Shown: positions 10,467 through 19,700 of the stretch, in pieces | How the letters are laid out: every line of letters starts with the position of its first letter | Position numbering within the stretch: position 1 is the first letter of the stretch | From: Mariniblastus sp. | Lineage (GTDB): Bacteria > Planctomycetota > Planctomycetia > Pirellulales > Pirellulaceae | Assembly: GCA_022447555.1 (NCBI GenBank) | Contig: JAKVBF010000009.1 | Coordinates: 303,758-367,757, forward strand | Direction of reading: 5' to 3' | DNA length: 64,000 nucleotides | Made by a program: the position numbers and the translations under genes | The notes under the pieces: generated by a model | Database searches by the model: none | What the model was told of the DNA's origin: nothing | The model's input: the letters and a program-made list of their open reading frames with translations, nothing else

Positions 10467-11501
10467 TTATGGGTTGCCGAGAATATCTTGCCAAACGCAA
10501 CCGGACCAAGACCAACCCACACCGAATCCGACCAAAAGGTTTTTCATTTCTGAACGGAGTTCGTTGGTTTCTCGCATTTGGTCAATCAGGATTGGCAGTG
10601 TGCATGAGACGGTGTTGCCGATGTTTTCAAGTCTGACAGGCATTTTGTCGGGTTGGATGTCTAGTGTGATTTGTAATTGTTCCAGCATTTTAAATGTGGC
10701 TTGGTGGAACAGATAATAAGCGATTGAAGGCTCGGATAATGACGCCTGGCTTAGGATGCTGTCGACCAAGGAGGGGATTTTGCCCACCGTGAAATTGATC
10801 AGACTTGGTCCATCCATATAAAGTTGGCTGGGCCATCGTTTGCGGTGCCGTGGCTGTATGCCCAAATCAGCCTTGCGGAACCCACTGTCGGAGGCTACGA
10901 GTGTGTTTGCACCTGTCCCGTCGGTCCCATACTTAAACCCCCACATGCTGGGTTGTTCACACGGTTCGATCAGGGTGGCCGTTCCGGCATCACCAAAAAT
11001 GGTCCTTAAGCTCCGATCCGATGGGTGGATTAATTTGGTATAGGTTTCGGCGGTGATGAATAGGATACGACCGGCTGTTCCCGAGCGGATGATTCCATCG
11101 GCCAATGACAAACCGTAAACGTACCCACTACAGCCAAGATTAAAGTCGAGTGCTCCGACATCGGTTCGAAGACCTAGCCGCTGTTGGATCAGACAGGCTG
11201 TGGTCGGTAATGCGTAGTCCGGAGTTTGTGTGCAAAACAGGATGAAGTCGATGGATTCGGGGTCGATGTCGTTTTCACGGAAGAGCTTTTCGGCTGCAAT
11301 GACGCCTAAATCGGAAGAGCACTCATCGGGTGCGGCGATGTGGCGCTGCCGAATGCCTGTCTTGGAACCAATCAGGTCCATGTTCCAGCCAGGGTTTTCC
11401 CGTTGTAGATCCGCGTTTGTCTCAATTCGCTCAGGCAGGTGAACGGCAATGGGACCAATGCCAGCGTACTTCACGTGAATTTCAAACCGAAACGGAGTCA
11501 A
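10467..11501 (-). CDS. 3-oxoacyl-ACP synthase III (FabH-like thiolase)
   Basis: This is a ketoacyl synthase III-type condensing enzyme that joins an acyl primer to malonyl-ACP or a related donor. All three catalytic residues are visible: C124 (NLGCSGYVYG), H266 (LFHQAT) and N296 (ENIGNT). The family motifs GSKTGIRQRHIA near residue 45 and IFGDAGTATLIEP near 170 are also present. At 344 residues it is slightly longer than E. coli FabH. A FabZ-like gene faces it 249 bp away, and a gene of unknown function precedes it by 81 bp. It could be the housekeeping FabH or a specialised paralogue. The GCSG active-site context fits FabH better than the OleA hydrocarbon synthase. Confidence 0.88.
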   Translation of the reverse strand: MTPFRFEIHVKYAGIGPIAVHLPERIETNADLQRENPGWNMDLIGSKTGIRQRHIAAPDECSSDLGVIAAEKLFRENDIDPESIDFILFCTQTPDYALPTTACLIQQRLGLRTDVGALDFNLGCSGYVYGLSLADGIIRSGTAGRILFITAETYTKLIHPSDRSLRTIFGDAGTATLIEPCEQPSMWGFKYGTDGTGANTLVASDSGFRKADLGIQPRHRKRWPSQLYMDGPSLINFTVGKIPSLVDSILSQASLSEPSIAYYLFHQATFKMLEQLQITLDIQPDKMPVRLENIGNTVSCTLPILIDQMRETNELRSEMKNLLVGFGVGWSWSGCVWQDILGNP

Positions 11502-11582
11502 GGAGATTGCAGCGGCAACCGTGCCGCCGGCGTAAGTTCTAAGGTTACCAGATACCGCCCCACAAGCGAAGAGTCAGTTTGA

Positions 11583-12143
11583 CTATGCGGCTTGAACTAT
11601 TCGACGTTGAGATGACTCGAAATCGGCTTTTCTTTCAATTTCCAACCGGCCCACCGTTTGAAACGGCCCCAAGGGGTCCTTCGGGGAGCGAATCAAAACC
11701 GTTGAGTTCGCGTGGAGCATGCGAGGGACGTAGAACCATGCTTGTTCCATCGCTTCGAGGTCGGTATCCGGGGATACAATGATCAGGTCTGTTCGCAAGT
11801 GGGAATTGGCAATCCGATTCAAAGCCTGCAAGGCGTCGCCGGGCGCGAGTTGAATTTTAGCACCCAATGGTTTGAGACTTTGGTGAACCATTTTCAGGGG
11901 CAACGAAGGTTGGCTATCGGGCCGGCCGTCAAATAGATCAATCCCGGTGTATTTGATCTGCCCACTGAGTCCGAATGTTTCGGCGATTCTCAGTATGTTT
12001 TGGGTCCGCGCTAAGTTCTGGATACCTACTTCGACGATTGATTGATATCGATTCTTCGCAATCTTTTTGTATACCAGACGGTCGCACTTGGGTTTACTTA
12101 GAAACGCAAGCTTGAAATAGTTTAATTTGGAAATGGTTGACAC
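11583..12143 (-). CDS. Uncharacterised protein, possible Rossmann/methyltransferase fold
   Basis: This 186-residue protein was not firmly recognised. Residues of about 33-75 read SIVEVGI, then a helix, then IKYTGIDLFDGRP, which resembles the motif I and motif II strands of class I SAM-dependent methyltransferases. LAPGDALQALNRI and TDLIIVSPD fit the following strands. The glycine-rich loop is degenerate (EVGIQNLAR instead of ExGxGxG), so cofactor binding is uncertain. It sits 81 bp upstream of the FabH-like gene on the same strand and may be cotranscribed with it. No signal peptide or membrane segment is visible. Confidence 0.6.
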   Translation of the reverse strand: MSTISKLNYFKLAFLSKPKCDRLVYKKIAKNRYQSIVEVGIQNLARTQNILRIAETFGLSGQIKYTGIDLFDGRPDSQPSLPLKMVHQSLKPLGAKIQLAPGDALQALNRIANSHLRTDLIIVSPDTDLEAMEQAWFYVPRMLHANSTVLIRSPKDPLGPFQTVGRLEIERKADFESSQRRIVQAA

Positions 12144-12819
12144 AAATCACCTCGTCAAGATGTCACCGCATCGATGCGTCGACAGGTTCAAAGACTTGCA
12201 GTTTAATTCGAACATCGGATCTTTTTTTTCTTCGACTTCAAAAAGGGTACCTGTGCAGTGACACCGTTTTGATCAGCAGTTTCAACGACTCCGGAAACGT
12301 CCCCGATATATGGACAATCCCTCAAATCGTTAAACTCGCAGAGAAGTGCCCCTACTTGGGAATTTTGGGGCCTAGAATACACGACTGTTTTATGCGATTT
12401 ACACCAAGGTCAGGGATTTCGGTACGGACGACTGTCCCGATACATCGAACAGCGGCTCATGGAAATGATGGGTGTGAATGATCAGGGCATGCATTGATAT
12501 AAATCTATCGTGTTTGTCATCATTCCACTATTCTCGCAAGTTTGAGTGGGGCGGTATGTTTGCCCGATGGGAGCGAAGGAGAATGGGAGCGCCTGCTCGA
12601 ATCGCCCTGTGGGCGGATTCGGTTCGGTCGAGAACTGAGCCGTTGCGATGAGGTGTGGTGAGGGTTTATGGTGACTGAAGCCGAGAGTTAAAGACCCTAT
12701 AGATTTACTATTTAGACGGGGGATTTATATCTTGATATCCCTAATTAAGACGCTCAGGTCGTAGCTCGGCGCGATGAAGATCGGAGAGGCTGGTCGGGTG
12801 GTGTGGGAACGCATCGCCT
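12144..12819. other. Intergenic region without recognised gene
   Basis: This 676-bp stretch lies between the divergent end of one minus-strand gene and the stop of the sulfotransferase gene. A 114-codon frame at 12137-12481 (+) overlaps the start of the previous gene and has a protein sequence unlike any family I know, so it is not called. I see no tRNA, no strong hairpin and no repeat. The last 150 bp are AT-rich around 12700-12750. Confidence 0.5.
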
Positions 12820-13644
12820 TTAACGCCCCAACAGGGCCATCGTTTCACCACAGATGGTCTGGAACGTCTTTTTTTGAATACGAGTCCATTCCGTGTAGGC
12901 TGGAAATCGTAGTTGGCCACTGGGCTTACTCTGGTTGGCCGGAGCGCAGGTCTTGATTCGGAGAGTGGTTTGCAAAGCGTCTTCTAGAGGCTGAATGTTA
13001 CCATCGATGAGGTTTTCGAACCGAAGAGTGGGGGCATCGATTTGTTGCGTTAAGTCGAGGTACTGTAAATCCTCGTGGATTCTTCGGTTCATATTGGACC
13101 AGTGATGGCACGCTCGGGAAAAGATATCCAAGTTGTGATCCCCAGCGAGTGTTCCTCGGAATCGGACGTCTTCCCTGAAGTATTGTGCGACGTTCGGTTT
13201 TGAAAGTACGCTGCGGATGGTTTCGATCCCGTCTCGATGCAGAAAGATAAACCTCGCTCCTGGGAATGCGTCAGCCAGAGGACGGGACAGACTGAACAGG
13301 CGGTTACTGGCTTCGAAATTAATATCATGGCGGGTGTAACGAAGAAGAGATACCAGCCGGAGCCAAGGCATCTCACGCTCATAAAAATCTAAACCAAGTT
13401 TGAGCAAGTCGGGCTGTTTTTCATGGAAGACCCCTCGGAGACCATTGGCTTCCAGTAGACGAACGATATAGGTCGATCCACAGGCCCCACTATTTTGACA
13501 AAAAATACGTGTTCGATTGATGTTGAATGAATCTTTCCAGCATCGATTAAAGATTCTCCGACCCGTTCTGACGAGACCTCGCAGGTTGTCTCCGCGGTCG
13601 GCATCGGCTCGTTTGAATGTTTCGAGGTCTTGAAAAGCAATCAT
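12820..13644 (-). CDS. Sulfotransferase family protein
   Basis: This probably transfers sulfate from PAPS to a carbohydrate or other hydroxylated acceptor. The 5'-phosphosulfate loop is seen at residues 48-66 (FCQNSGACGSTYIVRLLEANG begins here), and the 3'-phosphate-binding strand and helix at about 129-147 (ARFIFLHRDGIETIRSVLS). The loop has GACGST in place of the usual SGTT/KTGT form but keeps the hydroxyl and small residues. The 274-residue length is typical of prokaryotic sulfotransferases. It lies alone between two intergenic gaps. A planctomycete that degrades sulfated polymers elsewhere in the window could also decorate its own surface glycans, but this link is inference. Confidence 0.8.
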   Translation of the reverse strand: MIAFQDLETFKRADADRGDNLRGLVRTGRRIFNRCWKDSFNINRTRIFCQNSGACGSTYIVRLLEANGLRGVFHEKQPDLLKLGLDFYEREMPWLRLVSLLRYTRHDINFEASNRLFSLSRPLADAFPGARFIFLHRDGIETIRSVLSKPNVAQYFREDVRFRGTLAGDHNLDIFSRACHHWSNMNRRIHEDLQYLDLTQQIDAPTLRFENLIDGNIQPLEDALQTTLRIKTCAPANQSKPSGQLRFPAYTEWTRIQKKTFQTICGETMALLGR

Positions 13645-13998
13645 GATTTTCCGGTCCGTGGGCTGAACGTTGGAGAGACCACACTAGGAATAACTTGCCT
13701 CGCTTTTTGCGCCAATGTCAGCTTTTTAAATTAAATGCAGGAAGTAGATCGACCCGAGCAGATGAAAGGTTCGATACAGGCTTTTGACCGGGAAATCCAA
13801 CTTTTTTTGGGCTGATTGGTTGTAGAAGTGATAGCAGGAAGGCAGGTTTAATCTTGGGCGTCCTGGCTGCCGCTTTCGCCTGATACAAGTCTGCGATCGA
13901 CAAGTCTGCTCGGCAAGCGAGTGGGGTTAGAACTCAAAGCTTTGGCGACAAGTTCGTTCCTGTGACTCCGTATACCTAACCTACGCCTTCAATAATTT
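13645..13998. other. Intergenic region without recognised gene
   Basis: This 354-bp stretch lies between the start of the sulfotransferase gene and the stop of the 857-residue secreted protein gene, both on the minus strand. Only a 61-codon minus-strand frame (13718-13903) is present, with no ribosome-binding site or family resemblance. It should hold the sulfotransferase promoter, but I see no clear regulatory motif. Confidence 0.45.
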
Positions 13999-16572
13999 TT
14001 AGCGATTCCAGATTGCTGGCGTATTCACAGAGCCGTCGTAGGTCTCCCCTTCGCCAACATAGTTCCAGCCCAAATAAAGCCAACCATCGACTGACTGAAA
14101 TTCGACTAATTTTAGGCGTTTGGCGAAAGCGACATCTTTTAAAAGATCTCCATCAATGGGCAGTAGATTTTCAGGCAACGGTATTTCCGTCGGACTGCCG
14201 TCCGCGTTATCCTTGTCCAGCTGGCGTTCTAGCGCGGTTTTGAACGCAACGGTCTTGCCATCTTTTTGATCGGTTAGGTAATTAACTTTCGGTTTCCCGT
14301 CCCGTTCCAGGAAAAGCTTCCCATTGGAACGTGTGATTTTAAAATTAAGCCGGATCGTCAAGCCATAGTTGATTGAATTTTGCCCCTGCCTGAAACGAAG
14401 ACCTGTTACGACGACCGAAAACTTATCGTTGTCGAATTCGAATTGAACAGGGCGTTTATCACTAAAGAGCATTTGCCAATCGCCGTTTTCGCCGTCCCTC
14501 AATGTAGACATGTCAACATTTAAAAGTGTCTCTAGGCGATCCGCGATTTCATAATTCCACAACGCCTTGCCAGCCAAGATCGGACTGGCGTAATTGCTAA
14601 GCGCTGTTTCGTTAATCCTCACGGAAACTCCAGGAGTTTTTTGCGAAATCGGTTTTGAAGGTACCGGGGCCCCCAGATCGCTCTCGCTAGACTTGATACC
14701 GGTGATGTGAAACCGGTCCGGTGTCGTGAAAAGAAAAAGTTCGGGTAGGACGGATAGATTCTGTGCCCGCTGCATTTGGAAATGATCGATCCTTGTTTGA
14801 CCCTCCATGAGGACGTCATTGGTCTGCTCTAAGAACGAGGTTAATGTTTTAGCTTCTAACCTGGTTGCCGAGATTCCTTCGGTAAGTGTTTTGTCTTTCT
14901 CGTACTGTTTTCGAGCGATTTTCTGAATGAGTTTGCAGCCGCTGCTCACGCCATCAAATCGCGATTCCAGATTTGCTGCGCCGTAGGCGCCGGTCGCAAA
15001 AAGTCCCGAGGTGTTGGCGAATACGCTCCGCCGAGCCTCAATTTCAGCCTCGCCTCCAGCGAATGCCGTAATGGGTCCTTGCTTGGTATACGTTTGGGAC
15101 TCAACATCACCCAGTAGTTGTAAACTGAGGTGGGCTTGGTTGGGATCGGGAATTAAGTCGATCGCTACGTTACCGGTAACATATGCCTCCCCTAAAATAA
15201 GGCGTCCTAAAATTTCCTCTCTTACCGCTTGGGTCTCACTAACCGACCGTCCGGCCAATTGGTTGATCAATTGACCGGAGACGGATATTTCCAAGTTGGG
15301 AAGGGAGTGTTTCTTGCGAATGGCTGCGACCAGTGGCGATGCTTGGTTGGTTGATTCTAGTTCCCCTAAAGCCTTGCCCATTTCCGCTTGGGCGACGCGG
15401 TTGTCCGGGTCAGAAAGTTCGCTGAAGTATTTTTTCAACGTGTCTAGATTGCCCTCGATGGAACCCTGAATCCGAGGGTTGGTGCCGTTGGCAAACACTC
15501 GACGGAATCGCGAGAAAGCATAGTTTGCCGCCGCGAAATAGATATCGCGTTGTTCCAACTGCAGTTCGTCAAAGGCGCGTTGGTAAGGGCTCAGTGCACG
15601 TCCCAATTCAGCACGACGCTGCATTCGTGCTGTTTCGTTAGGCTCCAGATTTTTGAGCTCTTGTTCCAGTGCTGCGACGTTTTTGATCAATGTCTGTTTG
15701 GTTGTTTCCAATGTTTTACGATTGGACGCTAGTTTTAATTTATCCTGCGGCGTAACGGGCGGCGTGACCGGGTCTTGTGACGAAGCCCCTTTTTTCTCCG
15801 AGGACTGCCCGGTATCGCTGTCGTCAGGGACAGGACCCTCACCCGGTGTAGCCGATTGATTTTGGCGTAGTTCTTCCATCCATTTTTGGATCTGATCCAT
15901 TTGCTGGTTCAGTTTTAATAGCTGCTTGTCAATTTCGACCAACCCTGTTTGAGCGGTTTCGATTTCCTGTTGAATCAATTGAGCGGTACGGAAATTCGGT
16001 ACTTCAATTTCCATTTCTTTTAAAAGTTTGATTAACGGAGCCAGTTTTAATGTTTCAAAGACACGTTTCCGCTCATCAAGCGAAAGTGTTTCTCGATAAT
16101 GTTTTTGGAGTGCCTGTAAGTTGTCGATAACGCGTTCACGGCGGTATTCAATTTCCGCCAATGGAATTGGAGTGACCTTGGAACGTCGTTTGGAGACAAC
16201 GTCGTGAACATCAATGGAGTCTCGAGTTGTGAGATTAGCGATTTGCCGTTGCAGAGCATCTTTGACATTCTGAAACGCGGGTTGACTAAGGCCTGGAGTG
16301 TCGGAGTTCAATTTTTGTAATAACGAAGCCAGCGTATGAACGTCTGCCGAATCACCCTTGGCGGCTTGGGTTTCCAGCGTGTTAAGATCCAGGAATTGCC
16401 GCCAGTTCTGGGCATTGGTATTGGTGCCGAGGTATACGGTAAGTTGGTGTACGGCTAGCTGCAGTTCGCGAGAAGAATCAGCGCGGACCGCCGTTGGGGA
16501 ATGGCTGTTAAAGATCAACCCGCTCAAGACAATTAGAGTTAGGGTGAACAGCGGCCGTCTCTGGTGAATCAT
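13999..16572 (-). CDS. Large secreted coiled-coil protein of unknown function
   Basis: This 857-residue protein is not recognised. It starts with a clear signal peptide (FTLTLIVLSGLIFNSHS, cleavage near ADS). Residues of about 100-340 are rich in Gln, Glu, Leu and Lys in heptad-like order and are predicted to form long coiled coils, broken by a Ser/Pro/Asp-rich linker near 245-275. The second half is more beta-like, with a Cys at SSGCKLIQKI and repeated strands such as KFSVVVTGLRFRQGQ. It ends with a Trp-rich segment (VDGWLYLGWNYVG). It is probably periplasmic or surface-located and lineage-specific. A single gene with gaps on both sides suggests its own promoter. Confidence 0.75.
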   Translation of the reverse strand: MIHQRRPLFTLTLIVLSGLIFNSHSPTAVRADSSRELQLAVHQLTVYLGTNTNAQNWRQFLDLNTLETQAAKGDSADVHTLASLLQKLNSDTPGLSQPAFQNVKDALQRQIANLTTRDSIDVHDVVSKRRSKVTPIPLAEIEYRRERVIDNLQALQKHYRETLSLDERKRVFETLKLAPLIKLLKEMEIEVPNFRTAQLIQQEIETAQTGLVEIDKQLLKLNQQMDQIQKWMEELRQNQSATPGEGPVPDDSDTGQSSEKKGASSQDPVTPPVTPQDKLKLASNRKTLETTKQTLIKNVAALEQELKNLEPNETARMQRRAELGRALSPYQRAFDELQLEQRDIYFAAANYAFSRFRRVFANGTNPRIQGSIEGNLDTLKKYFSELSDPDNRVAQAEMGKALGELESTNQASPLVAAIRKKHSLPNLEISVSGQLINQLAGRSVSETQAVREEILGRLILGEAYVTGNVAIDLIPDPNQAHLSLQLLGDVESQTYTKQGPITAFAGGEAEIEARRSVFANTSGLFATGAYGAANLESRFDGVSSGCKLIQKIARKQYEKDKTLTEGISATRLEAKTLTSFLEQTNDVLMEGQTRIDHFQMQRAQNLSVLPELFLFTTPDRFHITGIKSSESDLGAPVPSKPISQKTPGVSVRINETALSNYASPILAGKALWNYEIADRLETLLNVDMSTLRDGENGDWQMLFSDKRPVQFEFDNDKFSVVVTGLRFRQGQNSINYGLTIRLNFKITRSNGKLFLERDGKPKVNYLTDQKDGKTVAFKTALERQLDKDNADGSPTEIPLPENLLPIDGDLLKDVAFAKRLKLVEFQSVDGWLYLGWNYVGEGETYDGSVNTPAIWNR

Positions 16573-16950
16573 GAATCCCTCAACGATTCTGGTTGCATGG
16601 TTTTGGTGTATTCAATTGTATCCAAACGATGTTGGCGGATTTTTCATTTGGATCCGCTATTGGGGAAACCCGAAAAAACCTTTACCCCCAACCGCTTACA
16701 AGTTTAGGACAAGAGAATAGCGTATTTGGCCGGGATAAAAAGAATACGTAATTTGCTGTTTGTTTTTGTTGGCCTATCGCGTTACTGCCCGGAATTTGCA
16801 TAATTCGATGGAAATGGGCCAGAATTTTGTCTGAAATGGCGATTTCGGAAATTCTCGTTTTTTACGATTGCGACGATAATTACTCAAAAATAGATTCGAG
16901 TCGGCCGGAAATCATCCGAGTCCGCAACTGAATTTGGAGATTCGATCACG
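16573..16950. other. Divergent promoter region
   Basis: This 378-bp gap separates a minus-strand gene from a plus-strand gene, so it should carry promoters for both. It is AT-rich and contains several T and A runs. A GGAG ribosome-binding site lies at about 16933-16936 before the plus-strand gene. No inverted repeat of operator size was found by eye. Confidence 0.5.
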
Positions 16951-17514
16951 ATGAATGACTTTTTGTTTGAACGCGGTAGACTGTTGGAGAATCAATTTTA
17001 TCGGGAAAAAGATCGTCACTTGTTAGACCGTTTGCGGGCTGAAATGCAAGCCGAAGATGCGCGGAAAGCCTTAACTCTGGCCAGTGGCATCCAAGACGAG
17101 AAGGTTGTCTCCGAGTTGGTTGAAAATAACATTTCCGCCGAAACGTTGACGAGCGTCTCTTTGATTCCATTGGTGACGGTCGCCTGGGCTGATCGGACGT
17201 TGGAAGCCGCAGAGCGACGAGCGGTTTTAACCGCGGCTACGGGCTCAGGTATTGAGCCAGGTTCGGTAGCCTATGCGTTGGTTGAATCGTGGTTGGAGGA
17301 AGAGCCCTCGGCTGAACTCTTCGAGAGCTGGAAACACTATGTGCACGCGCTGAAGCAAACCATTGATGCTGCGTCATTGATGCACCTTAAAACTTCAGTG
17401 ATGAAGCGAGCAAAAGAAGTCGCTGAATCAGCGGGTGGTGTGTTAGGCGTAGGCCGTGTTTCAGTCGAGGAAAAAGATGTCATCGAGGAGATGGAAGCTG
17501 TCTTTGATGGTTAA
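16951..17514 (+). CDS. TerB-like (tellurite-resistance-type) helical protein
   Basis: This 187-residue soluble protein resembles the TerB family in its central part. The stretch SLIPLVTVAWADRTLEAAER, followed by a second helix set and a hydrophobic VAYALVESWLEEEP, matches the TerB pattern of a WAD(G)-type acidic helix followed by an ER turn. The N-terminal 50 residues are a charged helix. The C-terminal part is mixed, with a short Gly-rich segment (ESAGGVLGVGRVS) before an acidic end. The ATG at 16951 follows a good GGAG site. TerB-like domains are linked to metal or membrane stress, but tellurite resistance should not be read into this gene. No terZ, terC or terD gene is near. Confidence 0.65.
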   Translation: MNDFLFERGRLLENQFYREKDRHLLDRLRAEMQAEDARKALTLASGIQDEKVVSELVENNISAETLTSVSLIPLVTVAWADRTLEAAERRAVLTAATGSGIEPGSVAYALVESWLEEEPSAELFESWKHYVHALKQTIDAASLMHLKTSVMKRAKEVAESAGGVLGVGRVSVEEKDVIEEMEAVFDG

Positions 17515-17589
17515 TGAAGCATCCTCCTGTTGAGAACGGAGGGCGTCTCATATCGTCACGACTTTTTTAATGGGAAATGCCGATGGTGG

Positions 17590-18711
17590 TTAACGGTAGG
17601 TCTCGCTAATATCACGAATATATGCCAAGGCGCTTTCGATATCGGTAGTCAAGACTCCCGTTTGACGGCCTCGTCGATCGCATTCCCCCAAAGCCACTAA
17701 GTCACGATAATTTTCGTTAGCTCTCAAACGCCGATGCTTGCGCGCTCCGATCGAGTGATCGTGAATCTGGTGTGCCGACATGTGATTCTCTATAAGCCAG
17801 GACGTCCGTTGGGAAATGAACCCCTCCAGAGATTCAAGTCCTGCCAATACATGATTGCCTGGGTCAATCGCCTTGCCAACATCGTGTAGTAATGCGGCGA
17901 GTAAAAACTCTTCGTCATAAGGTTGTTGGTCGCAGGCGAGATCGTATACCTGAAGACTATGGTAGAGAGCATCACCCTCTGGATGATATCGCGGGTTTTG
18001 TTGAACATTTTCCAAGGGTAGTAGTAACGCAGCGTAAATTTGAAAACGATCTACTCGTTGTCGCGATTTGGTGAGTTCGAGGTCTAGGTCAATTCCGGGT
18101 GTGGTCTCTAGAATGATTTGTTTGAGTTCTTGAATGTTCGCGCGCTCGATCGGCTTGCCAGTGATCGAGCTTTGGAAAATCTGGTTCTTTTGGCGAGCTG
18201 TGTAGACGGTTAATTCGAATTCAAATACGTCATAGACGCGAACATGGCGATAAGTGTTCGTTGTGCCTTTCGTTAAGATTGATTTGCGCTCGATGTCAAA
18301 ATGAAGGCAGTGGTACTCCAGCTCCGCGGTCACCGCCTCGAGACTGTCCGAAAAAAGATGTAGATCGACATCACTTCCTTTACGGATGTGGCCCGTGAGG
18401 ACGCTTCCGATCAGTCTGGGGGCATATTTTTCCAATAGGATCATTAAACTTAGGGCGGCCACACGCATTTCATGGAGGTTGTTGATTCGCGAGTCCCCCT
18501 CAAATTGCCGTGCCATGAGCTCGATCTCATCCCGGATTTCCGCGTTGCTAGGGAGGTCGGAGGGTCTGATCCAACCGCTGCAAAGTTTGCGAGCCGCCTT
18601 GGTTTTGGCACGATAGTACTCGGACTCTTCGCGATCGTACATCAACCGGGCTGCCTGCCATGCGATTTGCCGTCTGAGTTTGTTGGTGCCCATATAGTGG
18701 TTCTGTTTCAA
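17590..18711 (-). CDS. Nucleotidyltransferase-HD domain protein
   Basis: This protein joins a Pol-beta-type nucleotidyltransferase to an HD phosphohydrolase domain. The N-terminal half has GSVLTGHIRKGSDVDLHLF at residues 102-120, which is the GS(x)nDxD active-site motif with D114 and D116 as metal ligands. The C-terminal half has YHSLQVYDLAC followed by LLAALLHDVGKA, the HD motif with likely metal ligands. This order is that of GlnD and of some CCA-adding enzymes, but the 373-residue length and the lack of ACT or RNA-binding domains fit neither. Its substrate is unknown; it could modify a nucleotide or protein, or act on tRNA ends. A second Met at residue 7 is an alternative start. It is divergent from the TetR operon. 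Confidence 0.85.
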   Translation of the reverse strand: MKQNHYMGTNKLRRQIAWQAARLMYDREESEYYRAKTKAARKLCSGWIRPSDLPSNAEIRDEIELMARQFEGDSRINNLHEMRVAALSLMILLEKYAPRLIGSVLTGHIRKGSDVDLHLFSDSLEAVTAELEYHCLHFDIERKSILTKGTTNTYRHVRVYDVFEFELTVYTARQKNQIFQSSITGKPIERANIQELKQIILETTPGIDLDLELTKSRQRVDRFQIYAALLLPLENVQQNPRYHPEGDALYHSLQVYDLACDQQPYDEEFLLAALLHDVGKAIDPGNHVLAGLESLEGFISQRTSWLIENHMSAHQIHDHSIGARKHRRLRANENYRDLVALGECDRRGRQTGVLTTDIESALAYIRDISETYR

Positions 18712-19015
18712 CGATGCCTCGATGGCGGTTAGGACTGGGGGTCTGAGAGGGCTCTCACCGGCTGATTGGTCGAATGGAGATTTCAGCGCTCAAACCGCGG
18801 CGGTTTAGGAGAAAATTGGGTTAGAGCTAGTGTATCCAAATGGCGCGATTTTTCACCCCAAACAGTTGCGCTCTCGATTAAACAGTTGTTTAATACGACT
18901 GTTTGGATTAGACTGCCGAAATTGTAAGATGCCGCAAAAACGATCGCACAAATTGATATCCCCCCAATTGGTCGCTTTCGTCTTCACTGCACACCGTTTT
19001 TTCTTTGAGCCCATC
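18712..19015. other. Divergent regulatory region before tetR-RND operon
   Basis: This 304-bp gap lies between the HD-nucleotidyltransferase gene (minus) and the TetR gene (plus). It contains the nested palindrome described as the operator at 18858-18906. A longer frame for the TetR protein reaches back to 18830, but its extra residues have no HTH character and run through the operator, so it is not used. Confidence 0.6.
18858..18906. promoter_or_regulatory. Nested palindromic candidate TetR operator
   Basis: The core TTAAACAGTTGTTTAA at 18878-18893 is a perfect inverted repeat with a 2-bp centre. It is flanked by a second, outer inverted pair: CCAAACAGT at 18858-18866 and ACTGTTTGG at 18898-18906. 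All half-sites share the AAACA(GT) element. Dyads of this size are typical of TetR-family operators, and the site lies about 130 bp upstream of the chosen TetR start. Autoregulation and control of the downstream pump genes are inferred; no binding evidence exists. Confidence 0.65.
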
Positions 19016-19693
19016 ATGAACCGCGACGAATCGACGAAAAATCGAGTTTTGCTGGCAGCCGGTCCCATTTTCGCGCGCAAGGGTTTTGCCCAAGCGACGG
19101 TCCGTGAGATATGCGATGCGGCCAATGTCAATTTGGCAAGCATCAATTACTACTTTGGCGACAAGCAACGTTTGTACATTGAAACGGTGATCTTGGCTCG
19201 GGAACAACGGGCGGAACAATTTCCGTTTCCCTCTTGGTCGGATGAGACATTGCCCGAAGTAAAATTGAAGGAGTTTGTTGGACTCATGCTGCGCCGTGTG
19301 GTGGTGATGCAGACCGTACCATGGCAAGTCGGACTCTTGATGCGTGAGATATTAAAGCCGACCGAGGCTTGCCAACAGTTGGTTGAAGAATACTTTAGGC
19401 CTATTTTTGAGAGGCTTTTGCGAATCGTTGATGAATTAGTCGATAGACCGCTCACCACATTGCAGAGGACTCAAATAGGGTTCAGTATCATTGGTCAGTG
19501 CTTGCATTATCGGTTTTCGGCCGGCGTGATATCGATGATGGTCGAAGAGAAACGCCGCCAGGAATATTTTGATTTAGAAAATCTAACTAATCACATAACC
19601 GAGTTTTCCATAGCTGCGATACGCAATTTGCATGATATCGAGGCCGCACAGGCAGAGACAACAGCCGTGTCCGCTCGGGAGACTGACAAGTAA
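19016..19693 (+). CDS. TetR/AcrR family regulator (CerR-like)
   Basis: This is a 225-residue transcriptional repressor that likely senses a small molecule. The HTH lies at residues 28-49 (TVREICDAANVNLASINYYF), preceded by the usual first helix (RVLLAAGPIFARKGF). The C-terminal ligand domain has the long helices of CerR/YbiH-type proteins (RPIFERLLRIVDELV and IGFSIIGQCLHYRFS). The ATG at 19016 gives a typical family length; the extension to 18830 is rejected because it covers the operator. The adaptor gene starts 7 bp after its stop, so the regulator heads the RND operon. It is likely autorepressing through the palindrome upstream. Confidence 0.9.
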   Translation: MNRDESTKNRVLLAAGPIFARKGFAQATVREICDAANVNLASINYYFGDKQRLYIETVILAREQRAEQFPFPSWSDETLPEVKLKEFVGLMLRRVVVMQTVPWQVGLLMREILKPTEACQQLVEEYFRPIFERLLRIVDELVDRPLTTLQRTQIGFSIIGQCLHYRFSAGVISMMVEEKRRQEYFDLENLTNHITEFSIAAIRNLHDIEAAQAETTAVSARETDK

Positions 19694-19700
19694 GTTGAAA

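Noticed and set aside
10467-11501. OleA-type condensing enzyme to pair with the OleC-like ligase
   Set aside because: The active-site context GCSGYVYG and the other blocks match FabH better, and the two genes are 20 kb apart.
12137-12481. 114-codon plus-strand frame in an intergenic region
   Set aside because: It overlaps the start of the preceding minus-strand gene, has no ribosome-binding site and reads as an unlikely protein.
16951-17514. Tellurite-resistance operon
   Set aside because: Only a TerB-like fold is seen; no other ter genes are near.
18830-19015. N-terminal extension of the TetR regulator
   Set aside because: It would run through the operator palindrome and make the protein longer than its family.
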